Source: Mycolicibacter senuensis
Lineage (GTDB): Bacteria > Actinomycetota > Actinomycetes > Mycobacteriales > Mycobacteriaceae
Length of the DNA stretch: 46,300 nucleotides
Direction: 5' to 3'
NCBI RefSeq assembly: GCF_003284925.1
Contig: NZ_QMEX01000019.1
Coordinates: 1 to 46,300, forward strand
The position numbers were made by a program, and so were the translations under genes. Shown piece after piece: positions 30,700 through 37,924 of this stretch; within the stretch, counting starts at the first letter, position 1, and each line of letters opens with the position of its first letter. The notes under the pieces are model-generated. The model ran no database searches, was not told the origin of the DNA, and worked only from the letters and a program-made list of their open reading frames with translations.

Positions 30700-30743
30700 G
30701 TAGACCGCTACTCGTGCCGACCGGTCGGGCCGGGACAGATGCT
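30700..30743 (+). promoter_or_regulatory. Island promoter 4 (membrane protein): GTAG-N4-CTAC box plus -10
   Basis: GTAGACCGCTACTCGTG (30700-30716), 21 nt, then -10 GATGCT (30738-30743). Half-sites are perfect. Predicted leader of about 30 nt to ATG 30780, which has GGAGG at 30765-30769. Confidence 0.78.
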
Positions 30744-30779
30744 GGATTCAGACGGCCACCGCCCGGAGGGATATGCGTC

Positions 30780-31901
30780 ATGACCCGAGCACTCGGCAAA
30801 CCCACGAATACCGACACCGACGCCGTCGTCCGCTGGATGGACGCCGGCGCCACCCGATCCGATCCGGAGTCGACGCCGCTGCCGGGTATTCAGCCGGCGA
30901 AACGGCGGCTGCACGCCGCGTGGCGAGAAAATGCACAAAGCCGGATCGTCGAGCTCGATGTCGAAATCGACTGTCTGATCGACCAGTTGGGAAGCGCGGC
31001 ATCCGCCACCCAGCGACGTCGGCTGGCCGAGGCGAAGAGCAGGCTGCGCGCCGCGGATGAAGTCGTCAAAAGCCGTCCGGGACTGCGGAACGCGTGGACG
31101 GGGGTCGATGTCGCCCGCGCGCTGGCGCACATCAATGCGGTCGAAGTCACGCTCACCCGGCTGTCGCCGCCGGACACCGTCGCCGCGAAACTGCCCGACA
31201 TCATCACTGACGCGGCGCTACTGCTCAAACCCCGCGATGCCCGCCTGGATGACTTGCGGCGCTACGCCGCGAAACCCGACCTGGCCGACGACGACCGCGG
31301 CCACATCGCACAGGACATGCGGGCGATCTTCGCGGCGTGTGCCGACGAGCACGTCCGGACGCGCAGCTTTCGCAATCTCCTCTTGGGAGCCACCTTCGTG
31401 CTCACGCTGTTCGCCGTCGGGATCGGTCTCCTGGGCTGGTGCGCCCCGAATTGGTTTGTGCTGTGCGCGTCGAACCATCCGACCGTGGCCTCCTGCCCCA
31501 CGGGGGGATCGGCGCCGAGCGGCGGCGACGTCTTTCTGGTGGAGCTCATCGGACTGTTCAGCGCCGGCCTGATGGGATCGGTCGCGATTCGCCGAATGCG
31601 TGGCTCCTCAACGCCCTACGCGGTTCCGATGGCCTCGCTGCTGGTGAAGCTGCCGACCGGCGCACTGACGGCATTGGCCGGGCTGCTGCTGGTCCGCGCC
31701 GGTGTCCTGGGCCCGGACGTCGCCGTCGCCGGTACAGCGCAGCTCGTCGCTTACGCGCTGATCTTCGGCGGTTCGCAGCAGGCGTTCACCCGGCTGATCG
31801 ACATTCAGACCCAGAATGTGCTCGACAGCATTCCCACCCCGAACCGCGACGCGGCCAAATCCCCGAACACCGCCGTCCGGCCCAACCAGCAGGGGCCGTG
31901 A
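30780..31901 (+). CDS. Membrane protein with long cytosolic N-terminal helical domain
   Basis: 373 aa from ATG 30780. The earlier in-frame start at 30714 lies inside the promoter and is rejected. Residues 1-195 are charged and helical (RIVELDVEIDCLIDQLGSA, QRRRLAEAKSRLRAADEVVK), likely coiled coil. Three to four hydrophobic segments follow: LLLGATFVLTLFAVGIGLLG, FLVELIGLFSAGLMGSVAI, LLVKLPTGALTALAGLLLV and GTAQLVAYALIFGGSQQAF. A Cys-containing loop (WCAPNWFVLCASNHPTVASC) lies after the first helix, probably outside. I recognise no family. It is a single-gene unit under an island promoter, tail to tail with the DUF5995 gene, 12 bp apart. Confidence 0.75.
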   Translation: MTRALGKPTNTDTDAVVRWMDAGATRSDPESTPLPGIQPAKRRLHAAWRENAQSRIVELDVEIDCLIDQLGSAASATQRRRLAEAKSRLRAADEVVKSRPGLRNAWTGVDVARALAHINAVEVTLTRLSPPDTVAAKLPDIITDAALLLKPRDARLDDLRRYAAKPDLADDDRGHIAQDMRAIFAACADEHVRTRSFRNLLLGATFVLTLFAVGIGLLGWCAPNWFVLCASNHPTVASCPTGGSAPSGGDVFLVELIGLFSAGLMGSVAIRRMRGSSTPYAVPMASLLVKLPTGALTALAGLLLVRAGVLGPDVAVAGTAQLVAYALIFGGSQQAFTRLIDIQTQNVLDSIPTPNRDAAKSPNTAVRPNQQGP

Positions 31902-31913
31902 GGCGCCGCGCCG

Positions 31914-32753
31914 TCACAGCGTGGTCTGGATCGGCGCTGCCGGGGCGGCGGCGATCGCGTCGAGCACCTGGATGTTCCGGACGATATCCTGGCTTTCCCG
32001 TTGGGCGATCTCGCGGATGACTGCCGCGGACACGGCGGTCAGCGCGGGCGCATCGAAGACCGACACCACCTGCGCGGCGACCGCGCGGTCGCGGATCCGG
32101 ATTGTCGCAGGGCGCACGAACGCCGGCTCCAGGGCCAGCAGCGCGGCGAAGCGCCACGCGCTGTCGCGCATCGCCCGCACGGCACCGTTGATCGCGAACA
32201 GCTCGCTGGATGCCAGGACCGCATATAGATCGCTCAACGCTGGTGACAGCTGATTCAGCCGGGAGGCGACATCATTGACCTGGCCGGCCAGCACGGCGTT
32301 GATCGTGTCGAAATCGTGGTGCAGTGTCCACAGGTCGGGCCCGGGCGAGATCTGCGTCGCGGCAATGCCGAGATCAAAAGCGATATGCGCGGTGACTCCG
32401 GCGACCAGGTGCTGCACCAGGATCGGCTTCGCAGTGTTCGCAGCCGCGAAAACCGCCCACCAGGAGCGGGTCGGCTCCGGGTAGCGCTGCGGATGGAGAT
32501 ATCCGTTGAGTGCGTCGAAATAACGGTTGGCGAAGGCGACATCGAACCGCTCCATCCGCGGGCCGTCCTCGAACGTATCGTGTGCCACCGCCGTTCGCAC
32601 CGCGATGGTGATTCGTTTGTACAACGCCGCAAAATATCCCAGACGGTTCGACGCACCGATCGACCAGTCGATGACGGTGCCGATCGTTTCGACCACGTCG
32701 TCCAGCGTGGTGGCGCGGGGCAATGGATCCGGCGGTGACGGGATGGCGCTCAT
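31914..32753 (-). CDS. DUF5995-family protein
   Basis: 279 aa from ATG 32753; the adjacent ATG 32756 is equally in frame. The predicted transcription start falls on 32753, so the message appears leaderless. The all-helical sequence with FDVAFANRYFDALNGYLHP, WWAVFAAANTAKPILVQHLVAGVTAHIAFDLGIA and FDTINAVLAGQVNDVASRL resembles the DUF5995 family, uncharacterised proteins found in many bacteria. The conserved His and Asp of VAGVTAHIAFDLG may bind a ligand or metal. No signal peptide. Divergent from the amidase gene, each with its own island promoter in a 158-bp gap. Confidence 0.75.
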   Translation of the reverse strand: MSAIPSPPDPLPRATTLDDVVETIGTVIDWSIGASNRLGYFAALYKRITIAVRTAVAHDTFEDGPRMERFDVAFANRYFDALNGYLHPQRYPEPTRSWWAVFAAANTAKPILVQHLVAGVTAHIAFDLGIAATQISPGPDLWTLHHDFDTINAVLAGQVNDVASRLNQLSPALSDLYAVLASSELFAINGAVRAMRDSAWRFAALLALEPAFVRPATIRIRDRAVAAQVVSVFDAPALTAVSAAVIREIAQRESQDIVRNIQVLDAIAAAPAAPIQTTL

Positions 32754-32759
32754 CATCCG

Positions 32760-32802
32760 AGGATCCGCCGGTCGAGTCGCCAAACCTAGCGTAACCGACT
32801 AC
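32760..32802 (-). promoter_or_regulatory. Island promoter 5 (DUF5995): GTAG-N4-CTAC box plus -10
   Basis: Reverse strand: GTAGTCGGTTACGCTAG (32802-32786), 20 nt, then -10 GATCCT (32765-32760). Six nt later is ATG 32753, so a leaderless transcript is predicted. The right half-site has one mismatch and the TCGTG extension is weak. Confidence 0.65.
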
Positions 32803-32840
32803 TCGAATCGCCATGGCCGGCCCGGGATTCGCCGAGGCGG

Positions 32841-32884
32841 GTACTGCGCTACTCGTGTCGTGAGAGGCCTTGCGCCCCTAGCGT
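32841..32884 (+). promoter_or_regulatory. Island promoter 6 (amidase): GTAG-N4-CTAC box plus -10
   Basis: GTACTGCGCTACTCGTG (32841-32857), 21 nt, then -10 TAGCGT (32879-32884). One mismatch in the left half-site; the right half and TCGTG are perfect. Confidence 0.75.
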
Positions 32885-32911
32885 TGTGGACGGACAGGGG
32901 AAGGGGAGTCG

Positions 32912-33478
32912 ATGTCTTCGAACAATCCGCTTTGGCTGCCCGACGTGCTGCGAGCAGAAGGGCTCGACGTGGTCGAGTTCCCCCGATGGCGGTTCTGCGG
33001 CCACGGCGACTTCACCGACATCTGGGGGGTGATCTGCCACCACACCGGCGCTGATGAGGCGCCGCCGGAGCGCATCGCGGGCGGCACAGCCGCTGTGACC
33101 GGCCCGCTCGCGCAGCTCCACCTTGCTCAAAACGGCACCGTCACCGTCATCACGGCCCGAATCGCGCGGCATGCCGGCTCGGGGCGCTATCCCGGTCTGC
33201 CCACCGACGACGCGGATCGGCACACGATCGGTATTCGGGCGGTGAACACCGGCACCGAAGGCTGGTCGACACCACAATACGACGCCTTGGTGCGGTGTTG
33301 TGCCGCCATCCTGCGCAAACTGGGCCAACCCAGCTCCCACGTGATCGGGCACCGGGAGTGGAATCCGCGCAAATGGGATCCGGGCGCACTCGATGTGGAC
33401 CGCTTGCGTTGTGACGTCGCGGCCCGGCTGCCGGAAACCAAGCGGAGAAACGAAAGGCCCGATGTCACAGTCGAATAA
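32912..33478 (+). CDS. N-acetylmuramoyl-L-alanine amidase (amidase_2/PGRP fold)
   Basis: 188 aa from ATG 32912, with GGGGAAGGGG upstream. It would cut the bond between N-acetylmuramic acid and L-alanine of peptidoglycan. WGVICHHTG (about residues 38-46) gives the first zinc His. GHREWNPRKWDPG (about 146-158) gives the second His147 and Asp156, with the catalytic Lys154 of the KxDPG-type motif. The single-domain form without signal peptide or wall-binding domain resembles mycobacteriophage endolysin amidase modules more than secreted housekeeping amidases. No phage genes are nearby. Single-gene unit with its own island promoter; divergent from DUF5995. Confidence 0.9.
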   Translation: MSSNNPLWLPDVLRAEGLDVVEFPRWRFCGHGDFTDIWGVICHHTGADEAPPERIAGGTAAVTGPLAQLHLAQNGTVTVITARIARHAGSGRYPGLPTDDADRHTIGIRAVNTGTEGWSTPQYDALVRCCAAILRKLGQPSSHVIGHREWNPRKWDPGALDVDRLRCDVAARLPETKRRNERPDVTVE

Positions 33479-33483
33479 CTGAA

Positions 33484-33526
33484 GTAGCGCCGTACTCTAG
33501 GCGTGCGCTATCGGCTGCTCGATGCT
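33484..33526 (+). promoter_or_regulatory. Island promoter 7 (DUF6345): GTAG-N4-CTAC box plus -10
   Basis: GTAGCGCCGTACTCTAG (33484-33500), 20 nt, then -10 GATGCT (33521-33526). One mismatch in the right half-site. ATG 33562 has TTGGAGT upstream. Confidence 0.7.
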
Positions 33527-33561
33527 CGGGGGAGTAACTCAGCATCGAGATTGGAGTCGAT

Positions 33562-35298
33562 ATGCCTACGAAGAAGTCGGGATTGAAGACGCTGGCCACA
33601 ACCACAACCGGTCGCAGCGTCACCCCTGCCGCTGCGACCAGTAAAAACGGGACCGCCCGGATGGTTTTGAGTAACTCAGTCGGTGACAATCCCCTCGGGG
33701 AGCTGTCCCCTTCCGTTGCCGGGGACGGCGCCGCTCGTGGTGGCGCAAATGCCTACGGCGCCTTCTCCATCGAAACGTTTGCCGACGCCGGGTCGCTGAT
33801 GTCGACCCACGAGGATGCCGCCGGCTTCCTCGGCTATGTCGGCAAGTTCACCGCGCCGAACTTCTGGTATAAGGACGGCAATGTCCAAATCTGGTCCTAC
33901 TACGAGGACTTCGATGATTGGCAGGACACCTACGGAATGGACGCGGTCAACGTCGCCTACCATTCCGGACACGGCGGCCGCCGCGCGGACGGAAGTGTGT
34001 GGTTCCCGCTGGGCGGCAATTGGAACAACCAGGGCACCAATGCGTGGGCCGGCAATATGCGCCTGGGCAACGAACGCGCCAACTATCTGTTCTGGTCGAC
34101 CTGCTTCGCCTGCCCGGTGTACGCCCCGCTGAATCCGATCATCACCTGGAACTCCGCGAATCTGGGCTTCCGGATGCTGTTCGGCTTCGAGACCACCAGC
34201 TTGGACGACGGCAACTACGGCAAGTACTTCTTCGAGGAGTGGAACAAAGGCAAGTCCTTCAGCACCGCCTGGATGGATGCCAGCTGGCGGATCTCCCACG
34301 GCCAGGTGCCGTCTGTCGTGGCCTGCGGGGCAACCCAGGCCGAAGCCACCGATCGTCTCAACAACGAACGCCTCTTCAACTTCGGTCACGTCAGCAAGAA
34401 CTGGTGGCAGTGGCGCTGGTATTACGCATCCAGCCTGGCGCCGACGAACCTGAGTACGCGCGAACGACAGCTCGCGGTCCCAGCCGACCTACGGGGCGCG
34501 CGACTGCGGCCGGTCGAGGTCAACCCGAAACTTCTTCGCTCGACGGTCGATCGCTTCGGATTGCGGGTCAGTATTCCTCGCGAGGTGCCGGTGTCCGCCA
34601 GCGGAGCCCTCCGCGTCGGCGACGGCGACTCCCAGCTGGCATATGGCGCCGACGGGTCCATCGAAGCGCAACTCGACAACCACAACTACGCCAACCGCGA
34701 CCAGATTCCGGTGAGCCAAGCGGCGGCGATCGCCCAAGAGGCTCTCGGCCGGTACGGGTTGACCAGGGACGCGGAGCTGGTCTTCGACAAGGTCCGATAT
34801 GCCGCCGAGGCCGGCGGTAGCGCCCAGGGCGACGGCGAGCTGCTGGACCCGGTGGTGACCGGCACGACCGTGCAGTTCAAACAGATCATCAACGGTCTGC
34901 CGGTGGTCACCCCCGGTGCCGGCGAGGTCCGGGTGTCGGTCGACAACGACGGCAAGGTCACCCGGGTCGCCAGCTCGGTCCGGGCGGTGGACCGGCTCGC
35001 TGCTGCCGTGGGCGGTGGCGGACCGACACCGACCCCCGACGGCGCCGAACAGCCCGCCGCGGTGGTGGCCGACCAGGATCCGGTGGGGCAGCGCCTCGGG
35101 GCGTCGTGGGCGCAGCAGCTGGCGCGCTGGGCGACCAAGGGGCAGATGCCGGTCGGTTACTCGCTGGTGCCCGGCACCACCGAAGTCGGCTACGCCATGC
35201 AACTCGACCAGGCGGTCGTGGTGGCCACGCGCGAGATCGAGGTGGACTTCGGCAACGGCCTGCGCAAGCGCTACCGCGTCGAGGCACCGCTGGGATGA
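33562..35298 (+). CDS. DUF6345-type protein, putative clan-CD-like cysteine peptidase
   Basis: 578 aa. The N-terminal 60 residues are Thr/Ala/Ser-rich and flexible, with no signal peptide. Residues about 68-290 resemble DUF6345: VNVAYHSGHGGRRADGS (His137) and ANYLFWSTCFACPVY (Cys181, Cys184), with SYYEDFDDWQDTYGMD before them. A hydrophobic strand followed by SGHG, then a second strand ending at Cys about 44 residues later, is the layout of the His-Cys dyad in caspase/gingipain/legumain (clan CD) enzymes. Residues about 320-490 are beta-rich (VTGTTVQFKQIINGLPVV), PepSY/propeptide-like. Peptidase activity is inferred from this pattern only. Single-gene unit; ends at a bidirectional terminator. 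Confidence 0.7.
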   Translation: MPTKKSGLKTLATTTTGRSVTPAAATSKNGTARMVLSNSVGDNPLGELSPSVAGDGAARGGANAYGAFSIETFADAGSLMSTHEDAAGFLGYVGKFTAPNFWYKDGNVQIWSYYEDFDDWQDTYGMDAVNVAYHSGHGGRRADGSVWFPLGGNWNNQGTNAWAGNMRLGNERANYLFWSTCFACPVYAPLNPIITWNSANLGFRMLFGFETTSLDDGNYGKYFFEEWNKGKSFSTAWMDASWRISHGQVPSVVACGATQAEATDRLNNERLFNFGHVSKNWWQWRWYYASSLAPTNLSTRERQLAVPADLRGARLRPVEVNPKLLRSTVDRFGLRVSIPREVPVSASGALRVGDGDSQLAYGADGSIEAQLDNHNYANRDQIPVSQAAAIAQEALGRYGLTRDAELVFDKVRYAAEAGGSAQGDGELLDPVVTGTTVQFKQIINGLPVVTPGAGEVRVSVDNDGKVTRVASSVRAVDRLAAAVGGGGPTPTPDGAEQPAAVVADQDPVGQRLGASWAQQLARWATKGQMPVGYSLVPGTTEVGYAMQLDQAVVVATREIEVDFGNGLRKRYRVEAPLG

Positions 35299-35317
35299 CA
35301 CCCCCCGGCTGGACTGG

Positions 35318-35345
35318 ACCCGGGCTCGCTCAACTGAGCCCGGGT
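35318..35345. terminator. Bidirectional intrinsic terminator
   Basis: Perfect 10-bp stem ACCCGGGCTC (35318-35327) and GAGCCCGGGT (35336-35345) with an 8-nt loop, followed by TTCTTCC. It lies between the convergent DUF6345 and chagasin genes. Confidence 0.8.
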
Positions 35346-35366
35346 TCTTCCAGTTCTGCATCGGCC

Positions 35367-35690
35367 CTAGCCGGCGATCGCCTGGACGTCGACGGCGAAC
35401 CGTCTCTGCACGCCGGCGGCGCCCTCCCAACTCCGGCCGTAGGTGAACCGCAGGGTGCCTTCCCCCGATGCTCGCACCGTGACTCGAAAGTACGCCTCGC
35501 CAACCGAACCCACAGTGGCAGTGGGGTAGTCACCGCGTTCCTCGGTGAGTTCGAACAGTCGTTCCGCAAGACTGTCAACGCCCCAGCGGTAGCCCGCTGG
35601 GGCGTTCTCGGGCAGTCGAATCTCGATCGTGTCGCCGACGCGTACCTGAATCCGGCGGCCGTCGTCGCGTTCGGTCAGGCCGATTGACAT
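35367..35690 (-). CDS. Chagasin-family (I42) cysteine protease inhibitor
   Basis: 107 aa. The chagasin fold is an immunoglobulin-like beta sandwich whose three loops fill the active site of papain-like proteases. VRVGDTIEIRLPENAPAGYRW matches the opening block with the NPTTGYxW-type loop (NAPAGYRW). LRFTYGRSWEG matches the final RPW loop (RSW). No signal peptide, like its partner. It starts 19 bp after the stop of the papain-like protease gene in the same operon, so it is most likely the matched self-protection inhibitor. It could also act on the DUF6345 protein, although I42 inhibitors are known for clan CA targets. Confidence 0.85.
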   Translation of the reverse strand: MSIGLTERDDGRRIQVRVGDTIEIRLPENAPAGYRWGVDSLAERLFELTEERGDYPTATVGSVGEAYFRVTVRASGEGTLRFTYGRSWEGAAGVQRRFAVDVQAIAG

Positions 35691-35709
35691 ACCGTATTGC
35701 GCTTCGTGA

Positions 35710-36525
35710 TCACAGTGTCACTCCGTAGCTTTCGTTGAAGAACGCTCCGTTGATGTACTCCGGGCTCGCGTAGCCGAAACCGTCGTCACCCCACCCGGTG
35801 CCCCAACTGTTGCGGATGATGAAGCGCCCGTCGCCGGTGTAACCGACCACCGTCACAGCATGGCCGCCCCGGACCGTTGCGGGCTGGAATTCATCCAGTT
35901 TGCCGCCTGTTGTCGCAGCGTTGTCCCACGTCGCATCGACATTGAGACCCACCAGGATCGGGCCGTGCTGGCTCACCCAGGCGCGCCAGTTGTCCAGATT
36001 GAGCTGCAGGTTGAAATACGACGCGACCTTGTGCGTGGCGGCTGTGGCGTAGAAGGTGTTCTCGTTGCCGGAGTACATCGCCGTGTTGATCTTGAACGGC
36101 AGCATGCTCTCGGGTACCGCGCCGTAGTTGCGCAGCACGTCAACCGCAGCCTTGAGGGTGGTGCCCGCGCCTTCGATCATCGTCTCCGGCCGCGACGTGA
36201 ACTGGTCGGTCTCCTTGGACGCCATCCAGGCGAAACGCGGTGACAGCTTCTCGGTCTTCGCCAGTCTGCCGGCCGTGACGAACATGTAGCGCGCCACGCC
36301 GTCGGTGGACGCCCAGCCGACACACGAACCGGTGTTGCCCTGATCGCCGATGGCCCACCAGGAGTTGCGCAGATCGACGCTGGCCGGCAGCGCGGCGGGG
36401 GCGCCGAGAACCCCCGCGGCCAACGCGTCGGTGAACTTCCAGTCGGTCTTCATGCTCTCTTCCGGCGTGGGAACCAGATTGCAGATCCGCTTGCGTTCGC
36501 CACGCCGTGTTGAAGCCTTTGCCAT
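35710..36525 (-). CDS. Papain-like C1 cysteine protease
   Basis: 271 aa from ATG 36525, with GGAGG 8 nt upstream. The catalytic residues of clan CA are all visible: Gln62 and Cys68 in QGNTGSCVGWAS, His222 in RGGHAVTVVGY, and Asn239 in IIRNSWGTGWGDDGF. The preceding PASVDLRNS is the normal start of a mature papain domain. The N-terminal 48 residues are basic at first (MAKASTRRGERKR) and too short for a full I29 propeptide; no signal peptide is present. The enzyme may thus be made active in the cytosol and held in check by the downstream chagasin. Under island promoter 8. Confidence 0.92.
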   Translation of the reverse strand: MAKASTRRGERKRICNLVPTPEESMKTDWKFTDALAAGVLGAPAALPASVDLRNSWWAIGDQGNTGSCVGWASTDGVARYMFVTAGRLAKTEKLSPRFAWMASKETDQFTSRPETMIEGAGTTLKAAVDVLRNYGAVPESMLPFKINTAMYSGNENTFYATAATHKVASYFNLQLNLDNWRAWVSQHGPILVGLNVDATWDNAATTGGKLDEFQPATVRGGHAVTVVGYTGDGRFIIRNSWGTGWGDDGFGYASPEYINGAFFNESYGVTL

Positions 36526-36577
36526 TTCACTGACCTCCGTGTGATTGGGTCGGGTTCGATACCCGCGTACGACCCCA

Positions 36578-36621
36578 ATCATCGTGAGCCGAACAGTGAT
36601 ACAGCACGCGTAGTGCGCTAC
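36578..36621 (-). promoter_or_regulatory. Island promoter 8 (papain-chagasin operon): GTAG-N4-CTAC box plus -10
   Basis: Reverse strand: GTAGCGCACTACGCGTG (36621-36605), 21 nt, then -10 GATGAT (36583-36578). Half-sites are perfect. A leader of about 45 nt precedes ATG 36525. Confidence 0.78.
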
Positions 36622-36638
36622 CCGATTATGCGGGGCGT

Positions 36639-37907
36639 TCAGGAGGCGAGATCGGCGGCTGCGGCGATGGCCCACGTGACCTGGGGGTGCCTGATGTCGC
36701 TGTGGGCACCGCTGAAGGCCGATTGGTTGGCGGCGATCACGGCATTGGCATCCAGTGCGTAGAACCGCTGGGAGGCAAAGCTATACGGTATTTTGGGCTC
36801 GGCAAGCTGAACGGCTTCAGCAGCGGGGTCATTCTGGTAGCCGTCATGGCCCATGGCGCCCCACCGGTATATGAGGTCCTCGGCGGCCTGAGCGTCCTGG
36901 CGTGTCAGCATGCTGGCGGCGGGATACCACCAACCGACCGCCCGATCGGCCCGGCTGAACGTCGCCAGCAGGGGGCCGTCGACGCGTGCCTCGCAACCGG
37001 CGAGCCCGCCGGGCCGGCTGTTGTCGAAGGGAAGTGACCTGGCGAAAGTGAAGTGGGAGAACGCCCCTTGGATCAGGGTCAGGGATTTGACGGGGCTGGC
37101 TGCCGGTGTCGCGGAGTCGGGCAGGCCGGCCAGCGCGTAGGAGACCAGCCGGGCGCCGAAGCTGTGGCCGATCAGGTGGATGCGCGGGGGGCCGGCGGCC
37201 CCACCGAGCCGCCCCAGCAAGGGGCTCAGCCCGACTTGACCGACCACCCCGGCGCGGTTCTTCATCTCGTAGTAGCTCAGCGTGCGTAGCACTTCCCGCG
37301 CGCCCGACCACAGCCCGGCAAAAGGATTGCCCAGCCCTTGCGCATTGCCGGTGCCGGCGGGCGCCATCGCGGCGGCGTGGCCCAGCACGGCGGCGGTGTC
37401 GGCCGTCGTGTCGGACCGCAGTAGCGCCGCTTCACCGGTGTCCTCGCTGCCCTGCGGCCTGGTGGTGACGAGATCGCTCGCCAGGGAATGGAATTCGATT
37501 AGCTTGTCGGGGTCCTGGGGTTGGTCGTCGAGCAGCAGGCCCAACGTGTCGAGGTGACCCTGCTGGTCGGGGAAGGCCGGTGCGAGTGCAGCGGCCAGTT
37601 GTGCTCCCGTGGAGGGCACCGGCGGCGCGGTGGCCGGATCGTCGTCGGGAAACAGCAGTGATGGCCACAGCACGCCGACGGCCGCACTGGTGGCGGTATG
37701 AGTCCCGAGCTGGTCTGCCAGCAGTGAGAACATCGCCTGGTAGAGGTCACGGGCAGAGTCGACACCGTTATTCCAGCCGTGCGAGAAGACGAACAGGTCG
37801 CTGATGCCGCCGGCCTCGACCGCGGCGGGCAGCCCGCCGTCACCGTTCAGCGCGCCGTCGGCGTTGAAATCCAGCTCGTAGTACGGCAATCCGTTGATGG
37901 TGATCAT
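36639..37907 (-). CDS. Alpha/beta hydrolase (lipase/esterase-like)
   Basis: 422 aa from ATG 37907, preceded by GGGAGG; the longer upstream frame overlaps the subtilase and is rejected. DLFVFSHGWNN (about residues 37-47) is the strand-3 HG oxyanion region, and RIHLIGHSFGARLVSYAL (about 242-259) the nucleophile elbow GHSFG with Ser249. A candidate acid and the catalytic His are less certain; the C-terminal YQNDPAAEAVQ to IRHPQVTWAIA region has a His late in the chain. No signal peptide. Resembles DUF900-like or serine esterase proteins with a lid insert (about 90-200). It lies 17 bp after the subtilase gene, one operon under island promoter 9. Confidence 0.85.
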   Translation of the reverse strand: MITINGLPYYELDFNADGALNGDGGLPAAVEAGGISDLFVFSHGWNNGVDSARDLYQAMFSLLADQLGTHTATSAAVGVLWPSLLFPDDDPATAPPVPSTGAQLAAALAPAFPDQQGHLDTLGLLLDDQPQDPDKLIEFHSLASDLVTTRPQGSEDTGEAALLRSDTTADTAAVLGHAAAMAPAGTGNAQGLGNPFAGLWSGAREVLRTLSYYEMKNRAGVVGQVGLSPLLGRLGGAAGPPRIHLIGHSFGARLVSYALAGLPDSATPAASPVKSLTLIQGAFSHFTFARSLPFDNSRPGGLAGCEARVDGPLLATFSRADRAVGWWYPAASMLTRQDAQAAEDLIYRWGAMGHDGYQNDPAAEAVQLAEPKIPYSFASQRFYALDANAVIAANQSAFSGAHSDIRHPQVTWAIAAAADLAS

Positions 37908-37924
37908 CTCGTTCCTCCCGGCTA

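Noticed and set aside
25150..36525. The island as a prophage, because of the endolysin-like amidase and the LysM proteins
   Set aside because: No capsid, terminase, portal, tail, integrase or phage-type operon; every gene has its own promoter of the island type.
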